Shown here: positions 1-7,688 of the stretch, piece by piece
Layout: each line of letters begins with the position of its first letter
Position numbering within the stretch: the first letter of the stretch is position 1
The notes under the pieces: model-generated
Seen by the model: only the letters and a program-made list of their open reading frames with translations
The model's database searches: none
What the model was told of the DNA's origin: nothing
Made by a program: the position numbers and the translations under genes
NCBI GenBank assembly: GCA_963746255.1
Contig: CAVVAJ010000009.1
Span: forward strand, 806,001-870,000
DNA length: 64,000 bases
Reading direction: 5' to 3'
DNA from: DAOVXM01 sp963746255
GTDB lineage: Bacteria; Chloroflexota; Anaerolineae; Anaerolineales; UBA4823

Positions 1-153
1 TTCTCCGACTAACCCTAACACCTCGCCGGGATTGACATAGATATCCACGCCATCAACAGCCTTTACCACACCATCTTCTGTGTAGAAATATGTTTTCAGA
101 TTCTTGATCTCTAGCAACGGTTGGTTTGCGTAATCAGACAATGATAGCCTCAC
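1..153 (-). CDS. Oligopeptide ABC transporter ATP-binding protein, N-terminal fragment (cut by window edge)
   Basis: Only the first 51 codons are inside the window; the gene runs off the left edge. The peptide has the usual start of OppD/DppD-type ATPases: LLEIKNLKTYF, then DGVVKAVDGV, then PGEVLGLVGE just before the Walker A motif, which lies outside the window. It would energise peptide import on the cytoplasmic face of the membrane. The start is either GTG at 153 or the in-frame TTG at 141; neither has a clear Shine-Dalgarno. It lies 59 bases downstream of the binding-protein gene ending at 213 on the same strand, so the two probably form one operon continuing to the left. Confidence 0.8.
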   Translation of the reverse strand, partial: MRLSLSDYANQPLLEIKNLKTYFYTEDGVVKAVDGVDIYVNPGEVLGLVGE

Positions 154-212
154 TATAAAATATTTTGTTACCGGGGTACAACGGAAAGTATGGCAGATAT
201 TATAACTGCAAC

Positions 213-2177
213 TTAATCACTGCAGGCATCGCCATATGCAAATTCCTCAATATTCCAGAGCGCAGAACTTGCGGAAGGGTCAAGCTGCACGCCGCACATA
301 TCTGGGCGCATCGCAGCTTGCTTGACCTGGGTGTATAAAGGGATCACTGGGATTTCATCAGCAAATATGGCTTGGGCGCGCTCATGAGCTGACTGGTATT
401 CGGGGTAATCAGGCAAGCTTCGTTGGGCTTTTGAGCAAGCCTGGTCGAATTCAAGACTAGAATAGCCCGATGCATTTGCACCCCCCCACCCTTTCGGGTA
501 TTCAGGATAAGGACCCGGGATTTCAGCGCTGGTATATAAGAAGCAAGGCGGTTCGAGTGCTGTCACCCAACCGAATTGGGCTAGATCAAATTTGCGGCCG
601 AATATCGGCCCTTCTGGTCCAGGTGCAAATATTTCTTGGGATGAGCCAAATTGAAGATTAACCTTGATACCGCACTCCGCCAACGCAGTGGAGATAAACT
701 CAGCAGTCAGCTCACGTTGAGCGCCATCGCTGGCTAAGAATGCAACCTCAAATGGTGTGCCATCCGTGATGCCCGTGACTGCACGCGCCACGCGTGGAGT
801 TAATGGGTCGTTGTCTTGGTCTACCCAACCAATTTCATCCAAAATCCTCCTAGCCTCTTCCGGATCGTATGCTGGTAGTTTAACCTGCGGATTGAAGAGC
901 GGGTGATTCGGAGGGGTGTAGCTCTCCAAGAGCAAGGATTGGTCAAGCGCTAATTGGGCGATCAGGCCCTCACGGTTGATACACATCGCAACTGCTTTGC
1001 GCAGCTCTTTGTCTCGAAATTTACTCACCTGCTCAATATCAGCTGGGAGAATACCGAAGTCGAGATGCTGCCATGAAGTGCCGCTTTCATAATCGACTCT
1101 GATCTGCTCGCGCGTTTGGAGGTCACGCAGTTCGGTTGATTTTGACTCCATCGGTACGGTTTCATCCACAAAATCACATTCGCCGCTCAGTAAAGCCTGC
1201 AGGGCTTCATCAGCATTGTTGATAAATCTGAACACCAGTGTGTCAAAATGGGGCAGCCCCTCATCAGCCCTGAAGTAATTCACATTTTTCTTGAATGTGA
1301 TATGGTCGCCAGCTACCCACTGCTCCAACACATATGGACCCCAACCCAGTGGGCTGCGGCTGGCAACTTCTGATGTTAGCAGGTCTGCGGTGGAAACTCC
1401 ACCTAATACATGCTGCGGCAAGGGAGAAAAGAAATTTATCGTATAAGCGGGATCAATATAACCTGGTATCCCGCGCCACTCAATCGTTTGCGCGTCGAGT
1501 GCCTGATATATATCAGTATAGCGGAGCAGCTCAGGACGGGCTGCGGGGAAAAGCTCCCTGGCTATTTCATACGAATAAACAGAATCCCCGGCAGTGAGCG
1601 GGGTCCCATCCGACCATAGCACGTCCGGTCGCAGGGTAAATCGAACTACCAGTTGGTCGCTCTGCACGTCTGCTTCTCCCTGATAGGAAAGCGCGCATTC
1701 GGGCGTAGAACAACCGGTCGGGAAATAGAGCACCCCCTCTGCTAATTGAGTTACTGTTCCATTTACATCAACAAGAATCTCACCTGGTTTTACTACAACA
1801 GGTTCAAGGAGCACATCTCCAACCTCAATACTCGGTTTGCGTTCCAATATGACGGGTGACATTTCAAAGTCATTGATATCATACGGGCCATCATAAAATG
1901 CTTCCCGGATGGCGCTCGCAGGCGCCGAGATGTCATCATAAAGAAATAGTGACGCCGGCTCCTGCCCCATGCAGATGGTCAGTAAGCTTGGTGGTGCATC
2001 TGTTGGGAAGGGAGTCTTGGTGGTGTTTGCAGGCGCCGTACTAACCGGTATGGTCGGAATCAATGGTCCGGGTTCAGGCTCATTGCCACAGCTTGACAGA
2101 GCCCCTATTAAAAAAAATAAACTAAATAACAGAATTAAATTTTTCGTAGATGAGTGTTTCGAAGCCAATTCGTACAA
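213..2177 (-). CDS. Peptide/nickel-type ABC transporter substrate-binding lipoprotein (SBP family 5)
   Basis: A 654-residue extracytoplasmic solute-binding protein. The N-terminus has a hydrophobic stretch ending in a lipobox (GALSSC, Cys about residue 30), followed by a Pro/Thr-rich linker, so it should be a membrane-anchored lipoprotein. Family 5 features include LRPDVLWSDGTPLTAGD near residue 185, GWGPYVLEQW, KNVNYFR and a C-terminal EIPVIPLYTQ segment. It would capture peptides or similar ligands and hand them to a permease. The start codon is TTG; an in-frame TAG lies two codons upstream, so no longer start exists, while TTG at 2168 is an alternative. It follows the sigma-factor pair and precedes an OppD-type ATPase. 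The true substrate cannot be read from sequence. Confidence 0.88.
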   Translation of the reverse strand: MYELASKHSSTKNLILLFSLFFLIGALSSCGNEPEPGPLIPTIPVSTAPANTTKTPFPTDAPPSLLTICMGQEPASLFLYDDISAPASAIREAFYDGPYDINDFEMSPVILERKPSIEVGDVLLEPVVVKPGEILVDVNGTVTQLAEGVLYFPTGCSTPECALSYQGEADVQSDQLVVRFTLRPDVLWSDGTPLTAGDSVYSYEIARELFPAARPELLRYTDIYQALDAQTIEWRGIPGYIDPAYTINFFSPLPQHVLGGVSTADLLTSEVASRSPLGWGPYVLEQWVAGDHITFKKNVNYFRADEGLPHFDTLVFRFINNADEALQALLSGECDFVDETVPMESKSTELRDLQTREQIRVDYESGTSWQHLDFGILPADIEQVSKFRDKELRKAVAMCINREGLIAQLALDQSLLLESYTPPNHPLFNPQVKLPAYDPEEARRILDEIGWVDQDNDPLTPRVARAVTGITDGTPFEVAFLASDGAQRELTAEFISTALAECGIKVNLQFGSSQEIFAPGPEGPIFGRKFDLAQFGWVTALEPPCFLYTSAEIPGPYPEYPKGWGGANASGYSSLEFDQACSKAQRSLPDYPEYQSAHERAQAIFADEIPVIPLYTQVKQAAMRPDMCGVQLDPSASSALWNIEEFAYGDACSD

Positions 2178-2250
2178 TACCTATTTAAAAAATATGCGGG
2201 TGTCGCCACCCGTTAAAATCTTAGAATTTGGGCTGATACAGCCGCAATAT

Positions 2251-2547
2251 TTAGATAATTTGCCAAAATGAAATAACACTCGGATGCTGTCCCCATAACC
2301 AAGGATTTACGGCAGCTTCGCGTGATCGGCGCTCGAGGATGGCCTCCAGCAGCTTGACACGTTTGAGCTGTTTCTCATCGATCTCTTGGAAAGACCTGGT
2401 TTGATAAAAGTTTGACGAAGCTGCCACTAGTAGCAACCGTGCTTTGCCTTTAGCTGGCAGCCTGCGGCTTGCCGCCCAGCCCTTCAGGGCTTGCCGGATA
2501 CTCGTATCAAGAGGATCCGATTGAGTATATGTATCAAGGTCGTTCAT
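2251..2547 (-). CDS. Small hypothetical protein overlapping the ECF sigma factor gene
   Basis: A 98-residue protein starting at the ATG at 2547 inside the last codons of the upstream sigma-factor gene, a 14-base overlap that implies translational coupling. It is basic in the middle (ASRRLPAKGKARLLL) and has no signal peptide or transmembrane segment. Genes in this position after ECF sigma factors often encode anti-sigma factors, but no zinc-binding HxxxCxxC motif or membrane helix is seen, so that role is only a positional guess. A longer reading from 2610 would sit wholly inside the sigma gene and is less likely. Confidence 0.6.
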   Translation of the reverse strand: MNDLDTYTQSDPLDTSIRQALKGWAASRRLPAKGKARLLLVAASSNFYQTRSFQEIDEKQLKRVKLLEAILERRSREAAVNPWLWGQHPSVISFWQII

Positions 2548-3115
2548 AATTCCAACCAGGTAACAATTCCTTCTGCAGTCCCAATCGTTTCTTGAGCGCA
2601 ATACGGCCATAATGTAAGCGGGACTTCACCGTGCCTACCGGTAAACTTAGATAATCGGCTATCTCTTGTAGAGACAGGTCATTCAGATAGTAAAGGACAA
2701 CTACAACCCGCTGGCTTAGCGGTAAGGACAGCACTGCCTTTTGAACTTGTTCCCATTCGTCTTTCTTCTCAACTTCTTCATACGGTGGGTTTTTTCCCGT
2801 ACCAGCCAGCCAATCAGCGATATCCTCTAACGGCTTCGGCCAGCGATTGCGGCGCTTTACCCAATCATATGCCAAGTTTGTTGTCATGCGGTACAACCAT
2901 GGTTCAAGCGGTCGCTGAGGATCGATATTACGTGCGAATCGAAACAGCCTTAGAAATACATCCTGCAAGAGATCGGCCGCGGCATCTTCATCTCCGGTGA
3001 TAACCAGGGAGGTCCGATATACCAACCGCTGGTGGCGGTCATATAAAGCACCTAGTGCATCGAGACTTCCTTCTTGGAGCTGCAAGACAAGGTCACGGTC
3101 ACTTGGCTTATCCAC
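2534..3115 (-). CDS. ECF (extracytoplasmic function) RNA polymerase sigma factor
   Basis: A 193-residue sigma-70 family group 4 factor. Region 2 spans about residues 20-95 (LYDRHQRLVYR, DAAADLLQDVFLRLF, PWLYRMTTNLAYDWVKRR), and region 4 spans about 125-180 (LSLPLSQRVVVVLYY, SLQEIADYLSLPVGTVKSRL, an HTH ending in the usual RLHYGRIALKKRL). Regions 1 and 3 are absent, as expected for the family. It would direct polymerase to stress or envelope promoters. Its small downstream partner overlaps the stop codon. The peptide-binding lipoprotein 70 bases further on may be part of the same transcript. Confidence 0.93.
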   Translation of the reverse strand: MDKPSDRDLVLQLQEGSLDALGALYDRHQRLVYRTSLVITGDEDAAADLLQDVFLRLFRFARNIDPQRPLEPWLYRMTTNLAYDWVKRRNRWPKPLEDIADWLAGTGKNPPYEEVEKKDEWEQVQKAVLSLPLSQRVVVVLYYLNDLSLQEIADYLSLPVGTVKSRLHYGRIALKKRLGLQKELLPGWNYERP

Positions 3116-3383
3116 TTTTTGTCCTTTACGATATATACAATCCAGAAGCGTTAGTGGTTCATTCCTGTTATACCATATTTTGGGGTGTACAGCTATGTAG
3201 ATGTAAATATCCTATAAATAGAATACACACTTCTGGTATTGTCATATATTTGTGTAAAGCACATTTTATCGCCCAATCATCAATCTTTATTGTCTAAGAC
3301 CAGATAGTGGTCGATAAGATCCTATATGCAAGATCGCCAGGAATTCTTGTCTCTCTGTAATTTTCCGCCTCGTCCAAATCATC
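3116..3383. other. Intergenic, AT-rich, upstream of the sigma factor
   Basis: No supported gene on either strand. The stretch is the probable promoter region of the minus-strand sigma factor. I could not pick out a convincing -35/-10 pair, which would be expected if the factor is autoregulated by its own ECF promoter type. Confidence 0.4.
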
Positions 3384-3504
3384 CTAGTGCTTTATCAAGG
3401 ATGAAAGTTTTATTCGATAATCGATCAATAAACCCTTGACAAAGCTTAAAGTGTTCCGTCCACGGTCTGCTCCTACTAAATAATCATATTTGACGGAACA
3501 CTAG
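3384..3504 (+). repeat. CTAG-bounded double-hairpin dispersed element, copy A
   Basis: A 121-bp unit starting CTAGTGCTTTATCAAGG and ending TGACGGAACACTAG. The left half is an inverted repeat (GCTTTATCAAGG with CCTTGACAAAGC) and the right half another (GTGTTCCGTC with GACGGAACAC). The outer ends form an imperfect terminal inverted repeat starting CTAGTG. Two relatives lie at 13074-13195 (opposite orientation) and 48722-48812 (truncated). The TA inside CTAG fits the TA target duplication of IS630-type elements, so this looks like a miniature non-autonomous element. The terminal CTAG supplies the TAG stop codon of the lipoprotein gene ending at 3501. Confidence 0.75.
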
Positions 3505-5276
3505 AATACGCCCAGGAAGTTAACGCCATAGATCGCCAATGTAAGTAAGGCATCGGTTATGGTGAAAGCGACATAAAACAGCAAGGTTGAAGTGCGCACT
3601 CTCACCTGGACCCAAACGGCAACACCGACCGCGATCGCAAAAATCAAGATCGGCACACCATACTTCAAGATCGGTTCTAGCCACAATGGAATCGCCAACC
3701 AGGCCGAGAACGGCACATAGGTAACGATAGTTGGCAGTGTGATATATTTTACGAGTTCGTAAAAGGTAATGGCGATAATGAGTGGGAACCAAGATACCCA
3801 GTCAGTTAGCGACTCGTTTTCGCGGACCAGCTTCCACAAGCCCAGGATAATCAACCCGGGCAGCATCCAGCCAAAACCGATGACTGGCGTCAAAGCTATG
3901 CTCACAAATCCCTCGATGCTGCCCTGCAAGATAGCGCCGATATAATCTCCAGCACCTAATCGATCCAAAGTTGCCATTACTGGCGCGGCCGTTGCTGCGA
4001 AATACACATTCCGGCCGCCGTACCCTTCCCGCCACGCCAGGTAGATGTCGCCAGCGTCATCGCTGTATATCACTGGGTTATCTGATATCCCCTCGGTCTT
4101 CGAACCATAACTGTAACCGACAAATTCTCCTTCCCTGAAAACGGCAACTGCAATCTGCAGGTGCTGGTCCAGCCGCATGAGCTGTTGGGCAGCGAGAGCA
4201 ACAACAAAGTCTTTGGTGGGTATCGCATCGTTGGCGATAGGGTGCAGGATAAAACTACTCGAATCCCAAGGAGCTTCTGGCGCTGGTGATAACTGCAGTA
4301 AATTGAAGTTGCCTGAATATACTTGGTAGGGTTGCGCCTCGTCAGGGGTGATGATAACTGGCTTCCCGTTCATTCGCTGGGCTGCTCCGATTGGGAAGGA
4401 GACATACTCAGTTTTGGCTGTGCCCGCTTCCAGACCGGTCTGGTTGAGGATCGACCAGACCAGGTATACCCAGCCTTCCGACAAACCTAACTCGGGTCCA
4501 AACAAGCTGTTCCCGCTGCCAAATACAACGTCCGTAACCGGAATCCCATCCCCGGGGATGGGCTCGGATACGGGCAGCTGTGAATAGTTGAAGGTATTCC
4601 CCTCCAGCCAGGCGAGATGGATTTGATCTGCAAGGTCAACCCGCATGGTTGGGGACGAACCCGAGTTGGGGAATAGGTGTGGACCGGAGATAATTTCACC
4701 CGCCGGGTCAATGCGCAGTAAGAACATCTCGCCCTGTGCGCCTTGTTCCCAGGCAACCAAAGCCCCGCCATGCCGGTCGGATGCCAGCGTGTAACTCACC
4801 ACGTTGGCATCTGCCGTCGATAATCTGACCGGCTCCATGCTGGTTGAACCAGCGCTGGAGAGCTGCACATACCACAATGCCCAACCTTCGTCAGCCGATG
4901 TACGGCTGCTCCACAACAGGTGCATAACCCCGTTCTTTCCCAGGATCAACTGTGGATAGCGTAGACTGCCTGGGAAGGTCAATTCCTGCTGCCCAATGAT
5001 TTCCGCATTTTCACTTAACTTTAGATACTGCAGGTAAATACCTTCTTCTCCATCAAACGGCCATACTAGGTGGGTGCTCTGATCGATGCTGTCAACAACC
5101 AGGCTGATGGACCCGATTGTGTCCCCCAGATTGATGCCCCGGCTCCAATTTTCGGAAGGCTTTGTCCCTTTCTCAACCGTGGGTCCGCATCCAGTCAATG
5201 TAATCGCCAGGCTGATAACCAGCAATACAAACATGATTGGAATAACGCGTTTGGTGATATGCTTGGTTCTGCACAT
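3501..5276 (-). CDS. Membrane-anchored lipoprotein with propeller-like repeats and C-terminal membrane helices
   Basis: A 591-residue protein starting at the ATG at 5276, preceded by GGGAG six bases upstream; an ATG five codons earlier (5291) lacks this. The N-terminus has a signal peptide with lipobox (AITLTGC). About residues 40-410 carry repeated segments such as GVMHLLWS, GGALVAWEQG, QIHLAWLEG and DIYLAWREG, resembling a beta-propeller of hydrophobic-Trp blades. After about residue 430 there are roughly four hydrophobic helices (SIALTPVIGFGWMLPGLIIL, SWFPLIIAITFYEL and two more). It is the last gene of the Opp operon, 100 bases after permease C, suggesting an import-linked envelope role. 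Its TAG stop lies in repeat copy A, so the present C-terminus may have been set by that insertion. Function unknown. Confidence 0.75.
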   Translation of the reverse strand: MCRTKHITKRVIPIMFVLLVISLAITLTGCGPTVEKGTKPSENWSRGINLGDTIGSISLVVDSIDQSTHLVWPFDGEEGIYLQYLKLSENAEIIGQQELTFPGSLRYPQLILGKNGVMHLLWSSRTSADEGWALWYVQLSSAGSTSMEPVRLSTADANVVSYTLASDRHGGALVAWEQGAQGEMFLLRIDPAGEIISGPHLFPNSGSSPTMRVDLADQIHLAWLEGNTFNYSQLPVSEPIPGDGIPVTDVVFGSGNSLFGPELGLSEGWVYLVWSILNQTGLEAGTAKTEYVSFPIGAAQRMNGKPVIITPDEAQPYQVYSGNFNLLQLSPAPEAPWDSSSFILHPIANDAIPTKDFVVALAAQQLMRLDQHLQIAVAVFREGEFVGYSYGSKTEGISDNPVIYSDDAGDIYLAWREGYGGRNVYFAATAAPVMATLDRLGAGDYIGAILQGSIEGFVSIALTPVIGFGWMLPGLIILGLWKLVRENESLTDWVSWFPLIIAITFYELVKYITLPTIVTYVPFSAWLAIPLWLEPILKYGVPILIFAIAVGVAVWVQVRVRTSTLLFYVAFTITDALLTLAIYGVNFLGVF

Positions 5277-5376
5277 GAAAAACTCCCGCATTAGAATAAA
5301 ACCCGGCTATTCTTCTGCAATCACATCCCTCTGATCGCCAGAACAACCGGGTATTTTGGCTGTGGCAGCCTGCAGG

Positions 5377-6369
5377 TTACTGCTTCAGTCTCGGGTCAAG
5401 GGCATCCCGCAGCCCATCCCCAAGGAAGTTAAATGCCAGTGTAGTAAGGCATAGGGCAAAAGCAGGTACCAGCACCTGGTTGGGGAAACTGCGCAGGCCT
5501 TGGACAGCTTCAGAAATCATGATTCCCCAGCTGGGTGTGGGAGGATTGACCCCCAAACCAATGAAGCTCAGAAACGCTTCTAAGAAGATGTAGGTCGGAA
5601 TATTCAACGATTCGGCAACGATTAATGGACCTAATATGTTTGGCAGCAGGTGCTTCATGATGATGCGCGAATCGCCAGCGCCGACCGCATGAGCAGCTTC
5701 AACGAACTCCATGCGCTTGTACTGCAGCACCTGGCCGCGGGCGATACGTGCCATGCCGACCCAGTCGATCAAGCCAATGGCGATGAACAGGAAGAACATG
5801 CCGCCCATACTGTCATTCAATTCAAAAATAAAACTAGCACCCCCACGCCGCTCGAGCGCCTTGAAATACGTTTGCAGCAAGATCACAACAACCAGGAAGG
5901 GGAAGGCATACAAGAAGTCAACAATTCGCATCAATAAATTGTCAACTTTTCCACCGACATACCCCGAGATCATACCGTAGATCGTGCCGATTACAAGGCT
6001 GACGAGTGCAGCGACGAGCGCAAATCCTAATGAAACGCGCGCCCCGTAAATTGTGCGGCTGAACAAATCGCGCCCCAGGTGATCTGCCCCCAAGGGGAAT
6101 TTATCTGAGATGGTGGCATAATTCTCAGCCCCATCCGGCAACATGAACAACATCCATTCAGGGACGGCATTGTTGTTCAACAAGTCCTGGGTGGCATAGT
6201 CAAAAGGCGCGATGAAGTTAGCGAAGATCGCCGCGAGGAACAGCACGATGATAAAGACCCCACTCACTACTGCCACCTTGTTCCGCACCAGGCGTATCAT
6301 CGCTTCTTCCCAGAGACTGCGTTCCTTGCGGACTAGGGTCTGTTCAGGTGCAAGTTCTGCGACAGCCAT
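5377..6369 (-). CDS. Oligopeptide ABC transporter permease (OppC/DppC type)
   Basis: A 330-residue inner-membrane permease. The cytoplasmic N-terminus leads into LVRNKVAVVSGVFIIVLFLA, the first helix of the OppC N-terminal domain, then HLGRDLFSRTIYGARVSLGF and a BPD_transp_1 domain with the EAA loop EAAHAVGAGDSRIIMKHLLPN that contacts the ATPase. The C-terminus DGLRDALDPRLKQ is typical. It pairs with the OppB-type permease 12 bases upstream to form the translocation channel. The start has AGGAGG at good spacing. Conserved operon order supports the assignment. Confidence 0.95.
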   Translation of the reverse strand: MAVAELAPEQTLVRKERSLWEEAMIRLVRNKVAVVSGVFIIVLFLAAIFANFIAPFDYATQDLLNNNAVPEWMLFMLPDGAENYATISDKFPLGADHLGRDLFSRTIYGARVSLGFALVAALVSLVIGTIYGMISGYVGGKVDNLLMRIVDFLYAFPFLVVVILLQTYFKALERRGGASFIFELNDSMGGMFFLFIAIGLIDWVGMARIARGQVLQYKRMEFVEAAHAVGAGDSRIIMKHLLPNILGPLIVAESLNIPTYIFLEAFLSFIGLGVNPPTPSWGIMISEAVQGLRSFPNQVLVPAFALCLTTLAFNFLGDGLRDALDPRLKQ

Positions 6370-6381
6370 ATATGCCTCCTA

Positions 6382-7401
6382 CTAATCGTACCGGATCCGC
6401 GGATCCAGTATGGCGTACGTGATATCAACCAGCAAGTTGGCGAGCACGAGCATGACACCGAACAGCAACGTCATTCCAGTGATCACTTGGTAATCGCGGT
6501 TGCCAACGCTCGTTATGAAGTGCTTGCCCATCCCATTGATGCCGAAGATCTGTTCAACGACAAATGTGCCGGTCACCAGTGCAGCAAACATCGGTCCGAG
6601 GATCGTCACCACCGGGATCAGGCTGTTCTTCAAGGCATGCACCGTCACGACGACGCGTTCACTCAAACCTTTCGCTCGTGCGGTGCGGATATAATCCTCC
6701 CGGACTACCTGCAGCAAGCTGGCTCGTGTCAGGCGGGCGATGCCCGCTGCCGAGGCAGTGCCAAGTGCGAACACCGGCAAGATCGCATGCGACCAGTAAT
6801 TCCAGCTGAGAAGTTCTGACAGCTGCGGTAAGAAACCGAGCAGGTACGGCTGCTGCGAGCCCCAACCCGCCACCGGTAACCAGCCCAAACTAAGCGCAAA
6901 GATCCAGACCAAAATCGGTGCAAGCACTAGATTAGGAATAGACAGGAATATCACGGCCCCAAACGTGCTGGTGTAATCGATCCAGGTATTTTGGTTCAGT
7001 GCGGATAAGATCCCGGCGGGAAGCCCGATTAGCAGTGCCAGCATAACCGATAACAATCCCAGCTGGGCTGAGGTTGGGAACGTAGTGGCGATAATCTCGT
7101 TTACGGTTTGGGCGCGGTAGCGCAGCGAGGGGCCCAAATCGGCGCGGATGACGCCGCGCGATATCCCTTCTTCGCCCAGTAAGTCATCACCGATCAGGTA
7201 GGAGAGGAACTGCTTCCAGAGCGGCCAATCGAGATGGTATTTGGCTTCGATATTGGCGACCACTTGTGGCGGCAGGGCCTTATCACCGACGAAATCGAAC
7301 GGCCCGCCGGGGATGGCGCGCATCATCACAAAGGTGAACAACGTGATCGTAAACAAGACTGGGATAAACCCCAATATACGGCGGATGATATAACGGGTCA
7401 T
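6382..7401 (-). CDS. Oligopeptide ABC transporter permease (OppB/DppB type)
   Basis: A 339-residue inner-membrane permease. The ATG at 7401 was chosen because GGAGGTGA lies directly before it; the in-frame ATG at 7413 is upstream of this Shine-Dalgarno. It has the OppB start TRYIIRRILGFIPVLFTITL, the periplasmic YHLDWPLWKQF segment, the EAA loop around TARAKGLSERVVVTVHALKNSL and the C-terminal DPRIRYD. It forms the membrane channel with the downstream OppC-type protein. It is separated from the upstream binding-protein gene by 287 bases holding two hairpins, which may lower its expression relative to the binding protein. Confidence 0.95.
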   Translation of the reverse strand: MTRYIIRRILGFIPVLFTITLFTFVMMRAIPGGPFDFVGDKALPPQVVANIEAKYHLDWPLWKQFLSYLIGDDLLGEEGISRGVIRADLGPSLRYRAQTVNEIIATTFPTSAQLGLLSVMLALLIGLPAGILSALNQNTWIDYTSTFGAVIFLSIPNLVLAPILVWIFALSLGWLPVAGWGSQQPYLLGFLPQLSELLSWNYWSHAILPVFALGTASAAGIARLTRASLLQVVREDYIRTARAKGLSERVVVTVHALKNSLIPVVTILGPMFAALVTGTFVVEQIFGINGMGKHFITSVGNRDYQVITGMTLLFGVMLVLANLLVDITYAILDPRIRYD

Positions 7402-7493
7402 AATCACCTCCATCTTCCTTATTACATATGCCGGTTTGTTTTACATACGCCAGGCTGTTAAGGAAGGTTCAAGTTGAAACAGCAATCTCATAC

Positions 7494-7534
7494 TGAGCGG
7501 AGCAGAGCATCTAAAAGATCCTTTGCTGCGCTCA
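7494..7534. repeat. Imperfect palindrome (TGAGCGGAGC type)
   Basis: TGAGCGGAGCAGAGCATCT at 7494-7512 is matched by its near reverse complement at 7516-7534 (16 of 19 positions) around a 3-base loop. It resembles interspersed palindromes with a GAGCG(G/C)AGC core found in several bacterial groups. It lies between the binding-protein and permease genes of the Opp operon. Confidence 0.6.
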
Positions 7535-7550
7535 ATTTGACATCGGTTAC

Positions 7551-7583
7551 AACCTTGCGAAGGTTTATAACCTTCGCAAGGTT
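7551..7583. repeat. Perfect 15-bp stem with 3-base loop in Opp operon gap
   Basis: AACCTTGCGAAGGTT at 7551-7565 and AACCTTCGCAAGGTT at 7569-7583 are exact reverse complements separated by TAT. No T-run follows on the minus strand. A processing or attenuation hairpin between the highly expressed binding-protein gene and the permeases is more likely than a full terminator; it could also be a dispersed REP-like sequence. Confidence 0.65.
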
Positions 7584-7688
7584 ATTTGTAAGGTTAAAAC
7601 TTATCGCTGAGTATTGGAGACCGGGGGGATCCCCGGCCTCCACTGGTTTGTAAGGTGGACCGGTCAGGGTTGCCGACCTGGTACCAGT

